Shown: in pieces, positions 15,888-24,106 of the stretch
Layout of the letters: each line of letters begins with the position of its first letter
How positions within the stretch are numbered: position 1 is the first letter of the stretch
NCBI GenBank assembly: GCA_019057975.1
Contig: JAHLWJ010000030.1
Span: 1 to 24,178 of the forward strand
DNA length: 24,178 bases
Reading direction: 5' to 3'
Source: Promethearchaeota archaeon
Lineage (GTDB): Archaea > Asgardarchaeota > Lokiarchaeia > Sigynarchaeales > SOKP01
The notes under the pieces: model-generated
The model's database searches: none
What the model saw: the letters and a program-made list of their open reading frames with translations, nothing else
Told to the model about the DNA's origin: nothing
Translations under genes and position numbers: made by a program

Positions 15888-15964
15888 ATAATAAATTATA
15901 AAAAATAATTCTGACCTGCAATTTTATTTAAAAAAATAGGATGATTTCTTTTTTCCCTAATTGG

Positions 15965-16882
15965 TTATTTTAATCGATCTTTTATTAAATCAAACGGATA
16001 TAAATTATTATTTTTTAACTGCTTTTCAGTTGAATAGATTGTAATCCCAAGTTTGACTAATTTCACTAACACATCAAAAAAATCTTTGGCATTTGCCCAC
16101 CAAGAAGGAGCTTCTCCAATTTTTCCAATTTTTAATATTCCCAATTTTTCGTAAATTTCCCAAAAATAATCTCGAATAAAGGAATTTTCTTTTATATCAA
16201 TTCTAGTTTTAGCTACCTCTGGGTCTAAAGGCTGCACGTTCACATTAATATGCTTTTTTTTTTCAATTTTACATTTCAACGTAAAAATTTTATCCACTTT
16301 CACCTTGAGAGGAAATTTATCACCCAATATATCTTCTAAATAGTGATATTGAGCGTTTATATGTAAAGAGACTCCAATTCCTAAAATTTTTCCACTAAAT
16401 TCAAGAATTTTTTCCCAAGGTGAATTTACACCATAAGTTTTATTATCAATATGATGTGTGTTTGTGATTTCTTTAGCATGTTTTCCAATTGCTGATACTG
16501 AATGGGTTGGATGAATACTTCGACATATCCCTTTTCTTTTTAAAAAAGTCGATGGGATAGCTCCCAGATTTGTTTTACTTTTTTTCAAATCAAATATATA
16601 TTTTTTATCAATACAGGTATTATACATAGTACCTTTATTTGAATATGTAGGGATAATCAATGTACCTTCTTTTCCAATAACATCTAAAAATGCATCAATA
16701 ACAGCATCAGGTCCACCTTCAACATAACCAATACTCCTTAGGGAACTGTGTATAAATAACACATCTCCTTTAGTTATTCCGAGTGTTTTAATATCATTTA
16801 TTAAATCCATGAGAGTAAAATGTTTGACTGAATTTTTTATTTTTTTTTTGAGCGAAATTTTTTTAAAAATTACTTGTTCCAT
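15965..16882 (-). CDS. AAC(3)-family (antibiotic N-acetyltransferase fold) acyltransferase
   Basis: The protein is 305 residues from the ATG at 16882. A TTG seven codons upstream (16903) would give 312, but the ATG lies closer to the conserved region and is preferred. The family is aminoglycoside 3-N-acetyltransferase (YokD/FrbF-like), which uses acetyl-CoA or another acyl-CoA to acylate amino groups. Motifs counted from the ATG are VLFIHSSLRSIGYVEGG at 41-57, GTLIIPTYS at 73-81, NLGAIPSTFLKR at 105-116, the hallmark HPTHSVSAIG at 124-133 containing the catalytic His, YGVNSPWEKI at 150-159 and ILGIGVSLHINAQYHYLED at 166-184. In glycan loci such proteins probably N-acylate an amino sugar; antibiotic resistance is unlikely. 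It follows the heparinase-like gene by 33 bp (12 bp from the TTG), so the two form an operon. Confidence 0.88.
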   Translation of the reverse strand: MEQVIFKKISLKKKIKNSVKHFTLMDLINDIKTLGITKGDVLFIHSSLRSIGYVEGGPDAVIDAFLDVIGKEGTLIIPTYSNKGTMYNTCIDKKYIFDLKKSKTNLGAIPSTFLKRKGICRSIHPTHSVSAIGKHAKEITNTHHIDNKTYGVNSPWEKILEFSGKILGIGVSLHINAQYHYLEDILGDKFPLKVKVDKIFTLKCKIEKKKHINVNVQPLDPEVAKTRIDIKENSFIRDYFWEIYEKLGILKIGKIGEAPSWWANAKDFFDVLVKLVKLGITIYSTEKQLKNNNLYPFDLIKDRLK

Positions 16883-16915
16883 TGATTTTATTTTTTTGAA
16901 CAATTTGTATCAATC

Positions 16916-18970
16916 TCAATTTTTATTTAAATTAGAAAAGATATATTTCATTTTAAGTGGTTCTTTTTTATTGAAATTATAAATGAAATTAAACGTAATT
17001 AATTGAGCTTCTTCTTTTATTCCATAATATGAAGAATAAGGAAAATCTTCTTTGATTATTTTAAATCTTCTTATATTGGTTAATAATTCTAATTTTAAAT
17101 TTGAATCTATAATTAAATAATTCTCGTAAACTCCTATTTGTATATTAATGGGGAAGTGGAAAAAACAAGAAATTTTAGTTTCTTTTTCAATTTTTTTAAG
17201 AGGAATTATAGTTTCAATTATTTTTAGCATAGTTAGATTATTCGATGCAATAATTTGACGTCTTACTAAAAATTTTTTATAACCGTTATGTTCAACAATT
17301 GCGCTAACTACATTTTTATATTGTACAAATTTTCGATGGATATTTGGAATCTTTTCCCAACTCCAAGTTCCTGAAATTTTAGCTTGATTTTGATTATTTA
17401 TGGAAAGAATATTATGGGCTTTGCTAGAACGAAATAAATTTCTTTTATTAGATGAAATATTGTACATATAAGTTCCTGAATCTATTAAAATTGGCTTTCC
17501 TCTGAATGAATAAATTATATTTGAGATATCACTGTGGTCATGGCTAGACTTCTTAGGACCAAATTGACCCATATCAAAAAATAAAAAATTAGCTCTGTTT
17601 GACCAATTTGACTTTCCTATTAAATATCCTGACTTATGAAAATATTTAAAATTTTTTTTAACTGGTTCAAAAACTAGTTTTTCAAATTCATTATATTTGG
17701 TAATACCCATTAGTAATAAAACCAATAATCTAATGTCATCATTACAGTATAATTTGAAATCAGAGCGATTAAACAAAGCAGCACCTAAATTTAATAACCC
17801 TAAATTTATATTTTTTACCCCATTAAAAAAAATTAATGGAATAAAGTGTGCATCATCACTATCTCCAATTAAAGGTATTTTAGTATCTGGTTTTATTATA
17901 AATTTCAAAAATTCAAACATTCTTTCAATAATATTAATTTTATCTGGTGGAATTAAATCATATTTAGTTTTTATAAATAAAATAAAAATTTCAAGTACCA
18001 TACGATGATAATGAGTAGATTGTTCAATATTTACTCCATCTTCTTGAATCTGTCTCTTGATTTGCCTCATTAAAATTTTCTTAGATTTTTTATACCACTT
18101 ATTAATAGGTTTTATTGTTTTAAAGATGCTTGAGAATAAAAAGACAATAAATTGCTCCCCAATCGTATGATTGTATGTGTGTTTATTATTATTTAGTTTT
18201 ATAAAAAAGATTTGTTGGTAAAGTGATTTAGCAATTTTTTTAAAATGTAACTCAGTTAAATATTTTGAATCTTTAAAAAACGACAATGCAAATATCCAAT
18301 TAACCACTCTATGAGTTACTTCAAGAAAATCAATCCAATTAATTCCCCAATTAGGAGGATTTTTTTTAATCCAATCAGAAATTAAGTTATAAAATTTTTC
18401 AGAATATATCTCATCTTTCGTTATAAAAAATGCTAATCCTAATGTTACAAAATCCTGGTGATAATTTAATCGAAGTGAAAATTTAAGATCTATATCTGTT
18501 TTTCTATTTAATATCCATTTAATTTGATCACTTCTTTTAAAAGGCCAGAAATAGTTGTTAAAAAAACTATAGAACCAATTCACTTTATTTATGAAATTAT
18601 GTTTTTTTCCAAGTATTAAATATTCATTTTTTAATATTAATTCCGCTTGTAAAACAATTTTTTTTTTAAATTCTGAAAAATCGTTATTTATTTTTCCAAT
18701 TATGTTGAAACGCTCATTATCTTTCGCAAAAGTAAATGGGTTATTAGAATAAAATAATTCTTTAAAATTATTTATATATACATCTTTTTCTGGTAAAATT
18801 TTTTCGAAATAATCATATGATAAAAAAGAATGTTCTAAAAATAATTTCCTCTTAATTTTTTTAAATTCAGATATAAAATCTCTAATTATTGCTAATTTAT
18901 TTATAAAATTATTAAAAAGAGAGTCAAATAATCTATTAATATTAGATTTAATTGTTCTTAAACTTACCAT
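16916..18970 (-). CDS. Heparinase II/III-family (alginate-lyase-like) protein
   Basis: A 684-residue protein with the two-part architecture of heparinase II/III lyases. The N-terminal (alpha/alpha) toroid spans about 60-400 (NWGINWIDFLEVTHRVVNW at 207-225, NHTIGEQ at 267-273, NIEQSTHYHRMVLE at 314-327 with Tyr321-His322). The C-terminal beta-sandwich spans about 440-684 (FFDMGQFGPKKSSHDHSD at 464-481, PILIDSGTYMY at 493-503, FRSSKAHNILSI at 513-524). These Tyr, His and Asp motifs match the catalytic and metal-binding regions of the family, which cleaves uronic-acid-containing glycans by beta-elimination. Relatives in exopolysaccharide clusters often have no proven activity. No signal peptide is seen, so it may act in the cytoplasm or leave by an unusual route. 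The C-terminal 81 residues are duplicated in the chimeric ORF at 19096-19506 on the opposite strand. The ATG start has no Shine-Dalgarno site. Confidence 0.9.
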   Translation of the reverse strand: MVSLRTIKSNINRLFDSLFNNFINKLAIIRDFISEFKKIKRKLFLEHSFLSYDYFEKILPEKDVYINNFKELFYSNNPFTFAKDNERFNIIGKINNDFSEFKKKIVLQAELILKNEYLILGKKHNFINKVNWFYSFFNNYFWPFKRSDQIKWILNRKTDIDLKFSLRLNYHQDFVTLGLAFFITKDEIYSEKFYNLISDWIKKNPPNWGINWIDFLEVTHRVVNWIFALSFFKDSKYLTELHFKKIAKSLYQQIFFIKLNNNKHTYNHTIGEQFIVFLFSSIFKTIKPINKWYKKSKKILMRQIKRQIQEDGVNIEQSTHYHRMVLEIFILFIKTKYDLIPPDKINIIERMFEFLKFIIKPDTKIPLIGDSDDAHFIPLIFFNGVKNINLGLLNLGAALFNRSDFKLYCNDDIRLLVLLLMGITKYNEFEKLVFEPVKKNFKYFHKSGYLIGKSNWSNRANFLFFDMGQFGPKKSSHDHSDISNIIYSFRGKPILIDSGTYMYNISSNKRNLFRSSKAHNILSINNQNQAKISGTWSWEKIPNIHRKFVQYKNVVSAIVEHNGYKKFLVRRQIIASNNLTMLKIIETIIPLKKIEKETKISCFFHFPINIQIGVYENYLIIDSNLKLELLTNIRRFKIIKEDFPYSSYYGIKEEAQLITFNFIYNFNKKEPLKMKYIFSNLNKN

Positions 18971-19095
18971 TTGGTTATTTATATTAATACATAATTATTT
19001 TTACATTAGGAAAATTATAATCTAAGTATTATTATTAGATATAAAAGTTTTGCGAACACAAAATTTAAAATTTCCTTTTTATAGTATAATAAACA

Positions 19096-19506
19096 ATGAA
19101 AATTTTAATCATTGCATTAGGTTATCCTATTGAAAATTACCCTATATCAATTGGAGGAATAAGTTATTCATTAAAATCTTTGTTTGAGACATTAAAAAAG
19201 AATTTTCATAAAATTTCCATATTTGATATTTTTACATATGATTTGAAATCAAATTTTCAATTTCTAAAAGAAATATCTTTAGAAATTTCTGGTAATATAA
19301 TTAGCATTAATTCATATTTAATTTTAGAGATAAAAAATGGTAAAAATAGATTTAAAATCATGAAAAAGACTTTTCCTTATTCACCTTATTATGGAGTAAA
19401 AAAAAAATCCCATCTAATTGAGGTGAAAATTAACCATAATTTTTCAGATGGTAATAAAAATCTTCAACTTTTTTATTATATTTATCCAAAGGAAAAAAAT
19501 ATTTAG
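19096..19506 (+). CDS. Chimeric ORF: GT4-like N-terminus joined to a heparinase-like C-terminus
   Basis: A 136-residue ORF with intact start and stop. Residues 1 to about 45 (MKILIIALGYPIENYP, then GGISYSLKSLFETL) have the first strand, glycine loop and first helix of a GT4 enzyme. Residues about 54-136 align without gaps over some 60 positions to the C-terminal 81 residues (604-684) of the heparinase-like protein encoded just to the left on the opposite strand. Paired segments include RFKIMKKTFPYSPYYGV against RFKIIKEDFPYSSYYGI, and YLILEI against LKLELL in the preceding strand. Everything between, both catalytic parts, is missing. The simplest reading is a large deletion that fused a lost glycosyltransferase to a lost heparinase paralogue. 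It could still be translated, but neither activity can remain. It starts 125 bp from the heparinase-like gene, head to head. Confidence 0.75.
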   Translation: MKILIIALGYPIENYPISIGGISYSLKSLFETLKKNFHKISIFDIFTYDLKSNFQFLKEISLEISGNIISINSYLILEIKNGKNRFKIMKKTFPYSPYYGVKKKSHLIEVKINHNFSDGNKNLQLFYYIYPKEKNI

Positions 19507-19602
19507 AACTATAGAAAAAAACTCAAAATTTTATATATTTATCCCAAAAACAATTATAAGATTATAAAAAAATTATTTATGAATTGATATATTTAAAAAT
19601 TT

Positions 19603-20874
19603 ATGAATGTTTTGTTAGTAACTCCTTTTTTTTATCCTATGATAGGTGGTGTTGCCCTTCATCTTGTGAATTTATGCAAAATGTTTCATAAAAAAAATGT
19701 AAATTTATTTGTCCTTAATTCAAGTTTTAGCAATAATAAAAATATATTCAATGTTATAGATAAAAAAATTTCTTCAAAAAAAGAGCTAACCTTCAAAATT
19801 GTAAATTTCATCCCATATTTCATAATTATCTTTTGGAGATTAATAACAGATAAAAGAACTAAATTAATTGAGCGACTAAAAATAATTCTTTATTTAATTT
19901 TACATCCAATAAAATTAATTCATCTAATAGTTAACGTAATGAATACATTACCAGTCTGTAAAAAGATCAAATTCGATTTAATATTGGCAGGATCAGCAAA
20001 TTATCCATTTAAAATAAGTTATATTTTATCTAGAATATTTAATAAAAAGGTTATTACTTTAGCGCATGGAAATGATTTCTTAGTTAAGACAGAATTATCA
20101 CTAGATACTAACTTCATAAAAAATTGCGATGGCATTATTACTTCTAATAATATAACAACGAATTTGGTACAAAAAATCCATCACATAAATAGAAATAAGA
20201 TAAAAATTATACATTATGGATTAATTTTAGATGATTTTGAAGTAAAAGAATCTAAAGAAGAACTTCGCCATGAGTTTAATATTCCAAATGATGAATTTGT
20301 CATTATTTGTGTGGGGATGCATAGACCAAGAAAAAAATTTGATTTGGTAATAAAGGCAATCAAATTAATAAAGGATTCAAATCCCAATATAAAAATCAAA
20401 TGTTTTTTAATAGGAATCGGAACTGAAACCAATAACTTGAAAAAAATCGTAAAGGAATTAAATATTTCTAACTGCATTAATTTCTTAGGAGAAATAGAAG
20501 ATATAAAAAGAAATAAGTATTATAAACTTTCAGATATCTTTATAATGCCATCCGTAAAATTAAAGGGCTCAATAGAAGGATTTGGGATTGTTTTTTTAGA
20601 AGCAAATTATTATAACCTTCCTACAATTGGGGCAAATTCCGGTGGAGTCATTGAGGCTATCCAAAATAATAAAAGTGGTCTGTTGGTAAAATCAAATGAT
20701 GTTAATGATTTAAAAGAAAAGATTTTATACTTATATTATAATGAAGATATTAGAAAAAAAATGGGTAAATATGGTTATATAAGAGTTATTAATAGTTATA
20801 ACTGGGATCATATTATTAATGATTATATCTCCTATTTTGAAGATGTAATACAAGGAGAAAATAGTTTAACATAA
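19603..20874 (+). CDS. GT4 glycosyltransferase
   Basis: A 423-residue retaining GT-B glycosyltransferase with all GT4 hallmarks. MNVLLVTPFFYPMIGGVALH (1-20) has the glycine loop. A hydrophobic stretch at about 66-112 (IVNFIPYFIIIFW and LIHLIVNVM) may help it sit on the membrane. FDLILAGSANYPF is at 124-136, VITLAHGNDFL at 150-160, DGIITSNNIT at 176-185 and IIHYGLILDDF at 202-212. The donor domain has IICVGMHRPRKKFDLVIKAI at 234-253, FLIGIGTE at 268-275, SDIFIMPSVKL at 310-320, SIEGFGIVFLEANYYNLP at 323-340 with intact E325-x7-E333, and ANSGGVIEAI at 344-353. Its N-terminal loop resembles that of the chimeric ORF just upstream, so that ORF may derive from a relative. It is convergent with the flippase gene. 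No Shine-Dalgarno site. Confidence 0.92.
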   Translation: MNVLLVTPFFYPMIGGVALHLVNLCKMFHKKNVNLFVLNSSFSNNKNIFNVIDKKISSKKELTFKIVNFIPYFIIIFWRLITDKRTKLIERLKIILYLILHPIKLIHLIVNVMNTLPVCKKIKFDLILAGSANYPFKISYILSRIFNKKVITLAHGNDFLVKTELSLDTNFIKNCDGIITSNNITTNLVQKIHHINRNKIKIIHYGLILDDFEVKESKEELRHEFNIPNDEFVIICVGMHRPRKKFDLVIKAIKLIKDSNPNIKIKCFLIGIGTETNNLKKIVKELNISNCINFLGEIEDIKRNKYYKLSDIFIMPSVKLKGSIEGFGIVFLEANYYNLPTIGANSGGVIEAIQNNKSGLLVKSNDVNDLKEKILYLYYNEDIRKKMGKYGYIRVINSYNWDHIINDYISYFEDVIQGENSLT

Positions 20875-20977
20875 AAAAATTAATTAATTATATTTTTTGA
20901 AATTTATCAAAATTAAACATATAATATAATAAACTATAGAGCTAATTCAGGTTATATAATTTTGAGAGATTATATGT

Positions 20978-22573
20978 TTAAATGATTCTTTTAATAAATT
21001 TAAAAATTCTTCTCAAAATGATATGAAATTTACTATCCTTGACAAAAAACGATTCTAATAAATCTAAATCCTCTTTTGATATAATTTTAAATAAAATAAT
21101 TTGGATTGAAAATAAAATAAAAAATATAATTCCTGCTATTATATCATTGAGTAAGTATAAGTTTTGAATCAAAATATTCCTTAAAAAAATAGATATAATT
21201 AAAGAATTAAAAAAAATAAAAAATATTAATAAAGTATCTTTTTTTGGCAATTTAATACCTCCTAGTTTATGTAAAAATTTAAATTGGATTATAAAAATTA
21301 TGGACATAGCTATAATTAACCCAAACGCATATCCTTCTAATTGGTATAAAAAAGTTCCTAAAATAAGAAAAACAAATTGAATTACGGTATTTATTACGGT
21401 TAATAAAGGTATTATTTTCGTTTTATTTATGGATAATAATAGAGAGACAAGAAGTCCCCCAAAACTTCTTAAAATAATATGAATTAAAATTATTTGGACA
21501 AAAAATTTATATTGAAGGTAAGATTCGCCGTATATTACAAAAATATACAATTCTGCAATAATAATAAAAATTGCAGTAGATAAGCATGTTGAAATTAATG
21601 CAAATTTGTATATTAATTTAAAAAGCGTAGTTATTTTTGATTTCTCTATATCCTTATCCAATTGCGAGAATGAGCTGATGATAGGTTGTTGAAATGATGC
21701 TGAAGTTTGTAATGGTATTAATGATATATTTTCTCCCATATTTGTTATTGTTACCATTGAGGGATTTAATAAAACCCCAATAATTGGTTTTTTAAATTCA
21801 ATCCAAAGAGAATTAATTCCTGAAGATAAAACTAGAGGGAATCCATATCTAATATTTTTGGATAAATCCTGTTTAAATGTATTTGAAATTTCTTTATCAC
21901 TTTCACTTTCTTTATCACTTTCACTTTCTTTAATTTTTTTTCGAATTATAATGGATTTTATTACTAGTATGAATAAATTTATTGATGTTAGAATAATAGC
22001 AATTGAAATTATATTTAAGGTTCCAAATACTAAAATAAAGGTAATATAACATATTATATGAAAGGAATATTGAAAAATTGTTATGAAAAAGAGAGTTTTG
22101 TATAAATTATATCCATAGATGATCGAATTAAAAATTAAATTTAATGAAGAAAAAATAATAATTGGAGAAAGTATGTATAGAATTAATGGATTATAAAAAT
22201 TAAAATTAAGTAGATAAATTATAAATAAGCAAATCAAATAAGAAGGAAATAAAAAAATCAATTTCTGTCTTAAAGAATTAATAATAAAAGATTTTAGATA
22301 TTTTTTTTTTGCATCATTTTGATAAGTTGAAACATAATAAACTAAGGAATAATTTAATCCAGGAGGAAAAAAATCAATAATTAAGCTCATTATAGTAATA
22401 ATTGATTGAGCTACAATTAAAATACCCCATTCTTCTTGAGGTAATAATCTAGCAATTAAAAAAGTAAGAACTAATATAAGAACGTAAGTTCCATATTTTT
22501 CTAAATAAGAGTAGAATACATTTTTAAACAATGATTTGCTAATTATTTCTAATTTTAAATTGTCTTTTTCCAT
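20978..22573 (-). CDS. Wzx-type polysaccharide/oligosaccharide flippase (MATE/MOP superfamily)
   Basis: A 531-residue membrane protein with about 12-14 hydrophobic helices and almost no large soluble domain. The N-terminus has the flippase pattern LEKYGTYVLILVLTFLIARLLPQEEWGILIVAQSI (24-58, summarised: LEKYG, LIARLLPQEEWGIL), and a second such half begins near 236 (LSKNIRYGFPLVLSSGIN). The internal ERFxxP-like pattern and the size match the PST/Wzx group, which flips lipid-linked glycans outward across the membrane. It is therefore the likely exporter for this locus. The cytoplasmic loop at about 210-240 carries a tandem KESESD repeat encoded by an 18-bp DNA repeat. It is transcribed divergently from the WecB gene. 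The ATG start has no Shine-Dalgarno site. Confidence 0.88.
   Translation of the reverse strand: MEKDNLKLEIISKSLFKNVFYSYLEKYGTYVLILVLTFLIARLLPQEEWGILIVAQSIITIMSLIIDFFPPGLNYSLVYYVSTYQNDAKKKYLKSFIINSLRQKLIFLFPSYLICLFIIYLLNFNFYNPLILYILSPIIIFSSLNLIFNSIIYGYNLYKTLFFITIFQYSFHIICYITFILVFGTLNIISIAIILTSINLFILVIKSIIIRKKIKESESDKESESDKEISNTFKQDLSKNIRYGFPLVLSSGINSLWIEFKKPIIGVLLNPSMVTITNMGENISLIPLQTSASFQQPIISSFSQLDKDIEKSKITTLFKLIYKFALISTCLSTAIFIIIAELYIFVIYGESYLQYKFFVQIILIHIILRSFGGLLVSLLLSINKTKIIPLLTVINTVIQFVFLILGTFLYQLEGYAFGLIIAMSIIFIIQFKFLHKLGGIKLPKKDTLLIFFIFFNSLIISIFLRNILIQNLYLLNDIIAGIIFFILFSIQIILFKIISKEDLDLLESFFVKDSKFHIILRRIFKFIKRII
21890..21932. repeat. 18-bp tandem repeat, 2.4 copies, inside the flippase gene
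   Basis: The 18-base unit TTCTTTATCACTTTCACT occurs at 21890-21907 and identically at 21908-21925, with a partial third copy (TTCTTTA) at 21926-21932. On the coding (minus) strand it encodes KESESD twice, residues 215-227, in a predicted cytoplasmic loop. The unit length is a multiple of three, so slippage would change the loop length without a frameshift. Confidence 0.9.
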
Positions 22574-22962
22574 TTTTGATTGAAATAATGTGTTTCTTAA
22601 ATAACTCTTTAAGATTAAATTTTAATTGTGAAATTTACCACCTTTATTAAATATATTCTATAAAATAAAATGCTAAATTCTACGAAAAAATAATGTTAAA
22701 AGGTCGAATAATATTTAAAAGATTTTAAAAACATGGGTTCGTAGATCTCCAAACATTATTAAAAGACACCTATCTGAAATTTATTGCATTCTTTTTCCTC
22801 ATTATCGTGGTGTTTGAGATTGGTGTTGGGGATATATATTTAAAACCGACATATTTTTTTTGTGTGAGTAAATTATAACACAGAGATGAGAAAATAAATT
22901 TAAACAAACTCTTAAATTAATAAAATAAAGTTTTATAAATTTTAAAAAATTGAAAAAATGCG
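22574..22962. other. 389-bp divergent region with a GC-richer coding-like patch
   Basis: This region lies between the flippase and WecB genes and should hold both promoters. The part about 22732-22860 is visibly less AT-rich than its surroundings and is open in one frame from 22729 to the stop at 22876-22878 (50 codons: HGFVDLQTLLKDTYLKF, then a hydrophobic run, then GDIYLKPTYFF). It has no start codon and no match I recognise, and could be a gene remnant. Confidence 0.4.
22931..22944 (+). promoter_or_regulatory. Candidate TATA box for the WecB gene
   Basis: TTTTATAAATTTTA is centred about 25-27 bp before the ATG at 22963. In archaea, transcription starts roughly 22-27 bp after the TATA box, which would give a leaderless mRNA. 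That agrees with the absence of a Shine-Dalgarno site at this gene. Confidence 0.4.
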
Positions 22963-24072
22963 ATGACAAAATTAATCTATTTAGTTGCTGGGGCAAGGCC
23001 AAATTTTATTAAAGTTGCTCCCTTGATACGAGAATTAAAAAGCAAAAATATTAATTATAAATTTATTCATACAGGTCAACATTACGATTATAATATGTCA
23101 AAAATTTTTTTTGAAGATCTTGAAATTCCGGAACCAGATATCCATTTAAATGTTGGTTCAGCTTCTCACGCAACTCAAACTGCAAAAATTATGATAGAGT
23201 TTGAAAAAATTATCCTTAAAGATAAACCTTCACTTGTTATAGTTGTAGGAGATGTTAATTCTACACTTGCATGCGCTCTGGTTGCCAAAAAATTATTTAT
23301 AAAAGTAGCACATGTAGAAGCTGGATTAAGAAGTTTTGATCATAAAATGCCGGAAGAAATAAATCGTCTTCTGACAGACCAAATATCAGATTTTTTATTT
23401 ACAACTGAGAAAAGTGCTGAAATTAATTTAAAAAGAGAGGGGATTGATTCATCCAAAATTTTTTTTGTTGGAAATATTATGATTGATACATTAATTTTGA
23501 ATTCAGAAAAGGCAATCAAATTAAGTTTTTATAAAAAATTCAATTTTAAAAAAAAATCATACGCATTAATTACAGTTCATAGACCTTCAAATGTTGATTT
23601 AAAAGAAGATTTGTGCAAAATTGTAGATATAATAAATTATACACAAAAATGCATAAATGTTATATTTCCAATTCACCCTAGAACGAAAAAAAATTTAATA
23701 AAACATAGACTTATGGATAAAATATCAAAGAAAAATGTAATTTTAATTGAGCCAATAGGATATTTGGAATTTTTAAATTTAATATTAAATGCCAAATTGA
23801 TATTAACTGATTCCGGGGGAATACAAGAAGAAGCCTCTTATCTTAAAATTCCTGTTCTTACATTAAGAAAAAATACAGAAAGACCTATTACAATTGAAAA
23901 AGGAACGAATACATTAATTGGAAATGATTTTAACAAATTAAAAATATATTTAGATAGAATTTTAAAACATTCTTATAAAAAGGGTCAAGATATAGAAAAA
24001 TGGGATGGAAAAACTTCCCAAAGGATTGTTGAAATTATTGAAGATGAATCATTTAAAACTGAAATAAAATAA
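22963..24072 (+). CDS. wecB: UDP-N-acetylglucosamine 2-epimerase (non-hydrolysing)
   Basis: A 369-residue GT-B fold enzyme that interconverts UDP-GlcNAc and UDP-ManNAc, supplying ManNAc or ManNAcA for the glycan. The full family signature is present: GARPNFIKVAPLI at 10-22, FIHTGQHYDYNMS at 34-46, VVGDVNSTLA at 94-103 (Asp97), AHVEAGLRSFDHKMPEEINR at 116-135 (Glu119, Glu131), VGNIMID at 169-175, TVHRPSNVD at 204-212 (His206), IHPRT at 237-241, TDSGGIQEEA at 282-291 and LRKNTERP at 301-308. The acidic residues and His correspond to the catalytic set described for E. coli WecB. Length is normal. The partner UDP-ManNAc dehydrogenase (WecC) is not in the window. The start is ATG with a candidate TATA box 27 bp upstream, so leaderless translation is likely. 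Confidence 0.96.
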   Translation: MTKLIYLVAGARPNFIKVAPLIRELKSKNINYKFIHTGQHYDYNMSKIFFEDLEIPEPDIHLNVGSASHATQTAKIMIEFEKIILKDKPSLVIVVGDVNSTLACALVAKKLFIKVAHVEAGLRSFDHKMPEEINRLLTDQISDFLFTTEKSAEINLKREGIDSSKIFFVGNIMIDTLILNSEKAIKLSFYKKFNFKKKSYALITVHRPSNVDLKEDLCKIVDIINYTQKCINVIFPIHPRTKKNLIKHRLMDKISKKNVILIEPIGYLEFLNLILNAKLILTDSGGIQEEASYLKIPVLTLRKNTERPITIEKGTNTLIGNDFNKLKIYLDRILKHSYKKGQDIEKWDGKTSQRIVEIIEDESFKTEIK

Positions 24073-24106
24073 TTTTGAATTAGAATTTTTACAGCTAAAG
24101 GAGAAA

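Noticed and set aside
15965..16882. Antibiotic resistance gene (aminoglycoside 3-N-acetyltransferase)
   Set aside because: The family name fits, but the glycan-locus context and operon partner favour an amino-sugar acyltransferase role; many family members are not resistance enzymes.
17697..18008. Plus-strand ORF of 103 codons
   Set aside because: It lies fully inside the heparinase-like gene on the other strand; composition and content suggest a shadow frame.
20214..20477. Minus-strand ORF of 87 codons
   Set aside because: It lies inside the well-supported GT4 gene at 19603-20874 and has no family features.
21890..21932. CRISPR-like repeat
   Set aside because: The copies are directly adjacent with no spacers and lie in frame inside a gene.
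21858..22049. Plus-strand ORF of 63 codons rich in Ser-Leu repeats
   Set aside because: It is the antisense reading of the 18-bp tandem repeat inside the flippase gene, which has a clear membrane-protein coding frame.
22732..22760. tRNA-like T-loop (GGGTTCG)
   Set aside because: No matching acceptor, D or anticodon stems could be found around it.
22802..23002. Minus-strand ORF of 66 codons overlapping the start of the WecB gene
   Set aside because: It overlaps the conserved N-terminus of WecB in antisense, has no recognisable family and looks like a chance frame.
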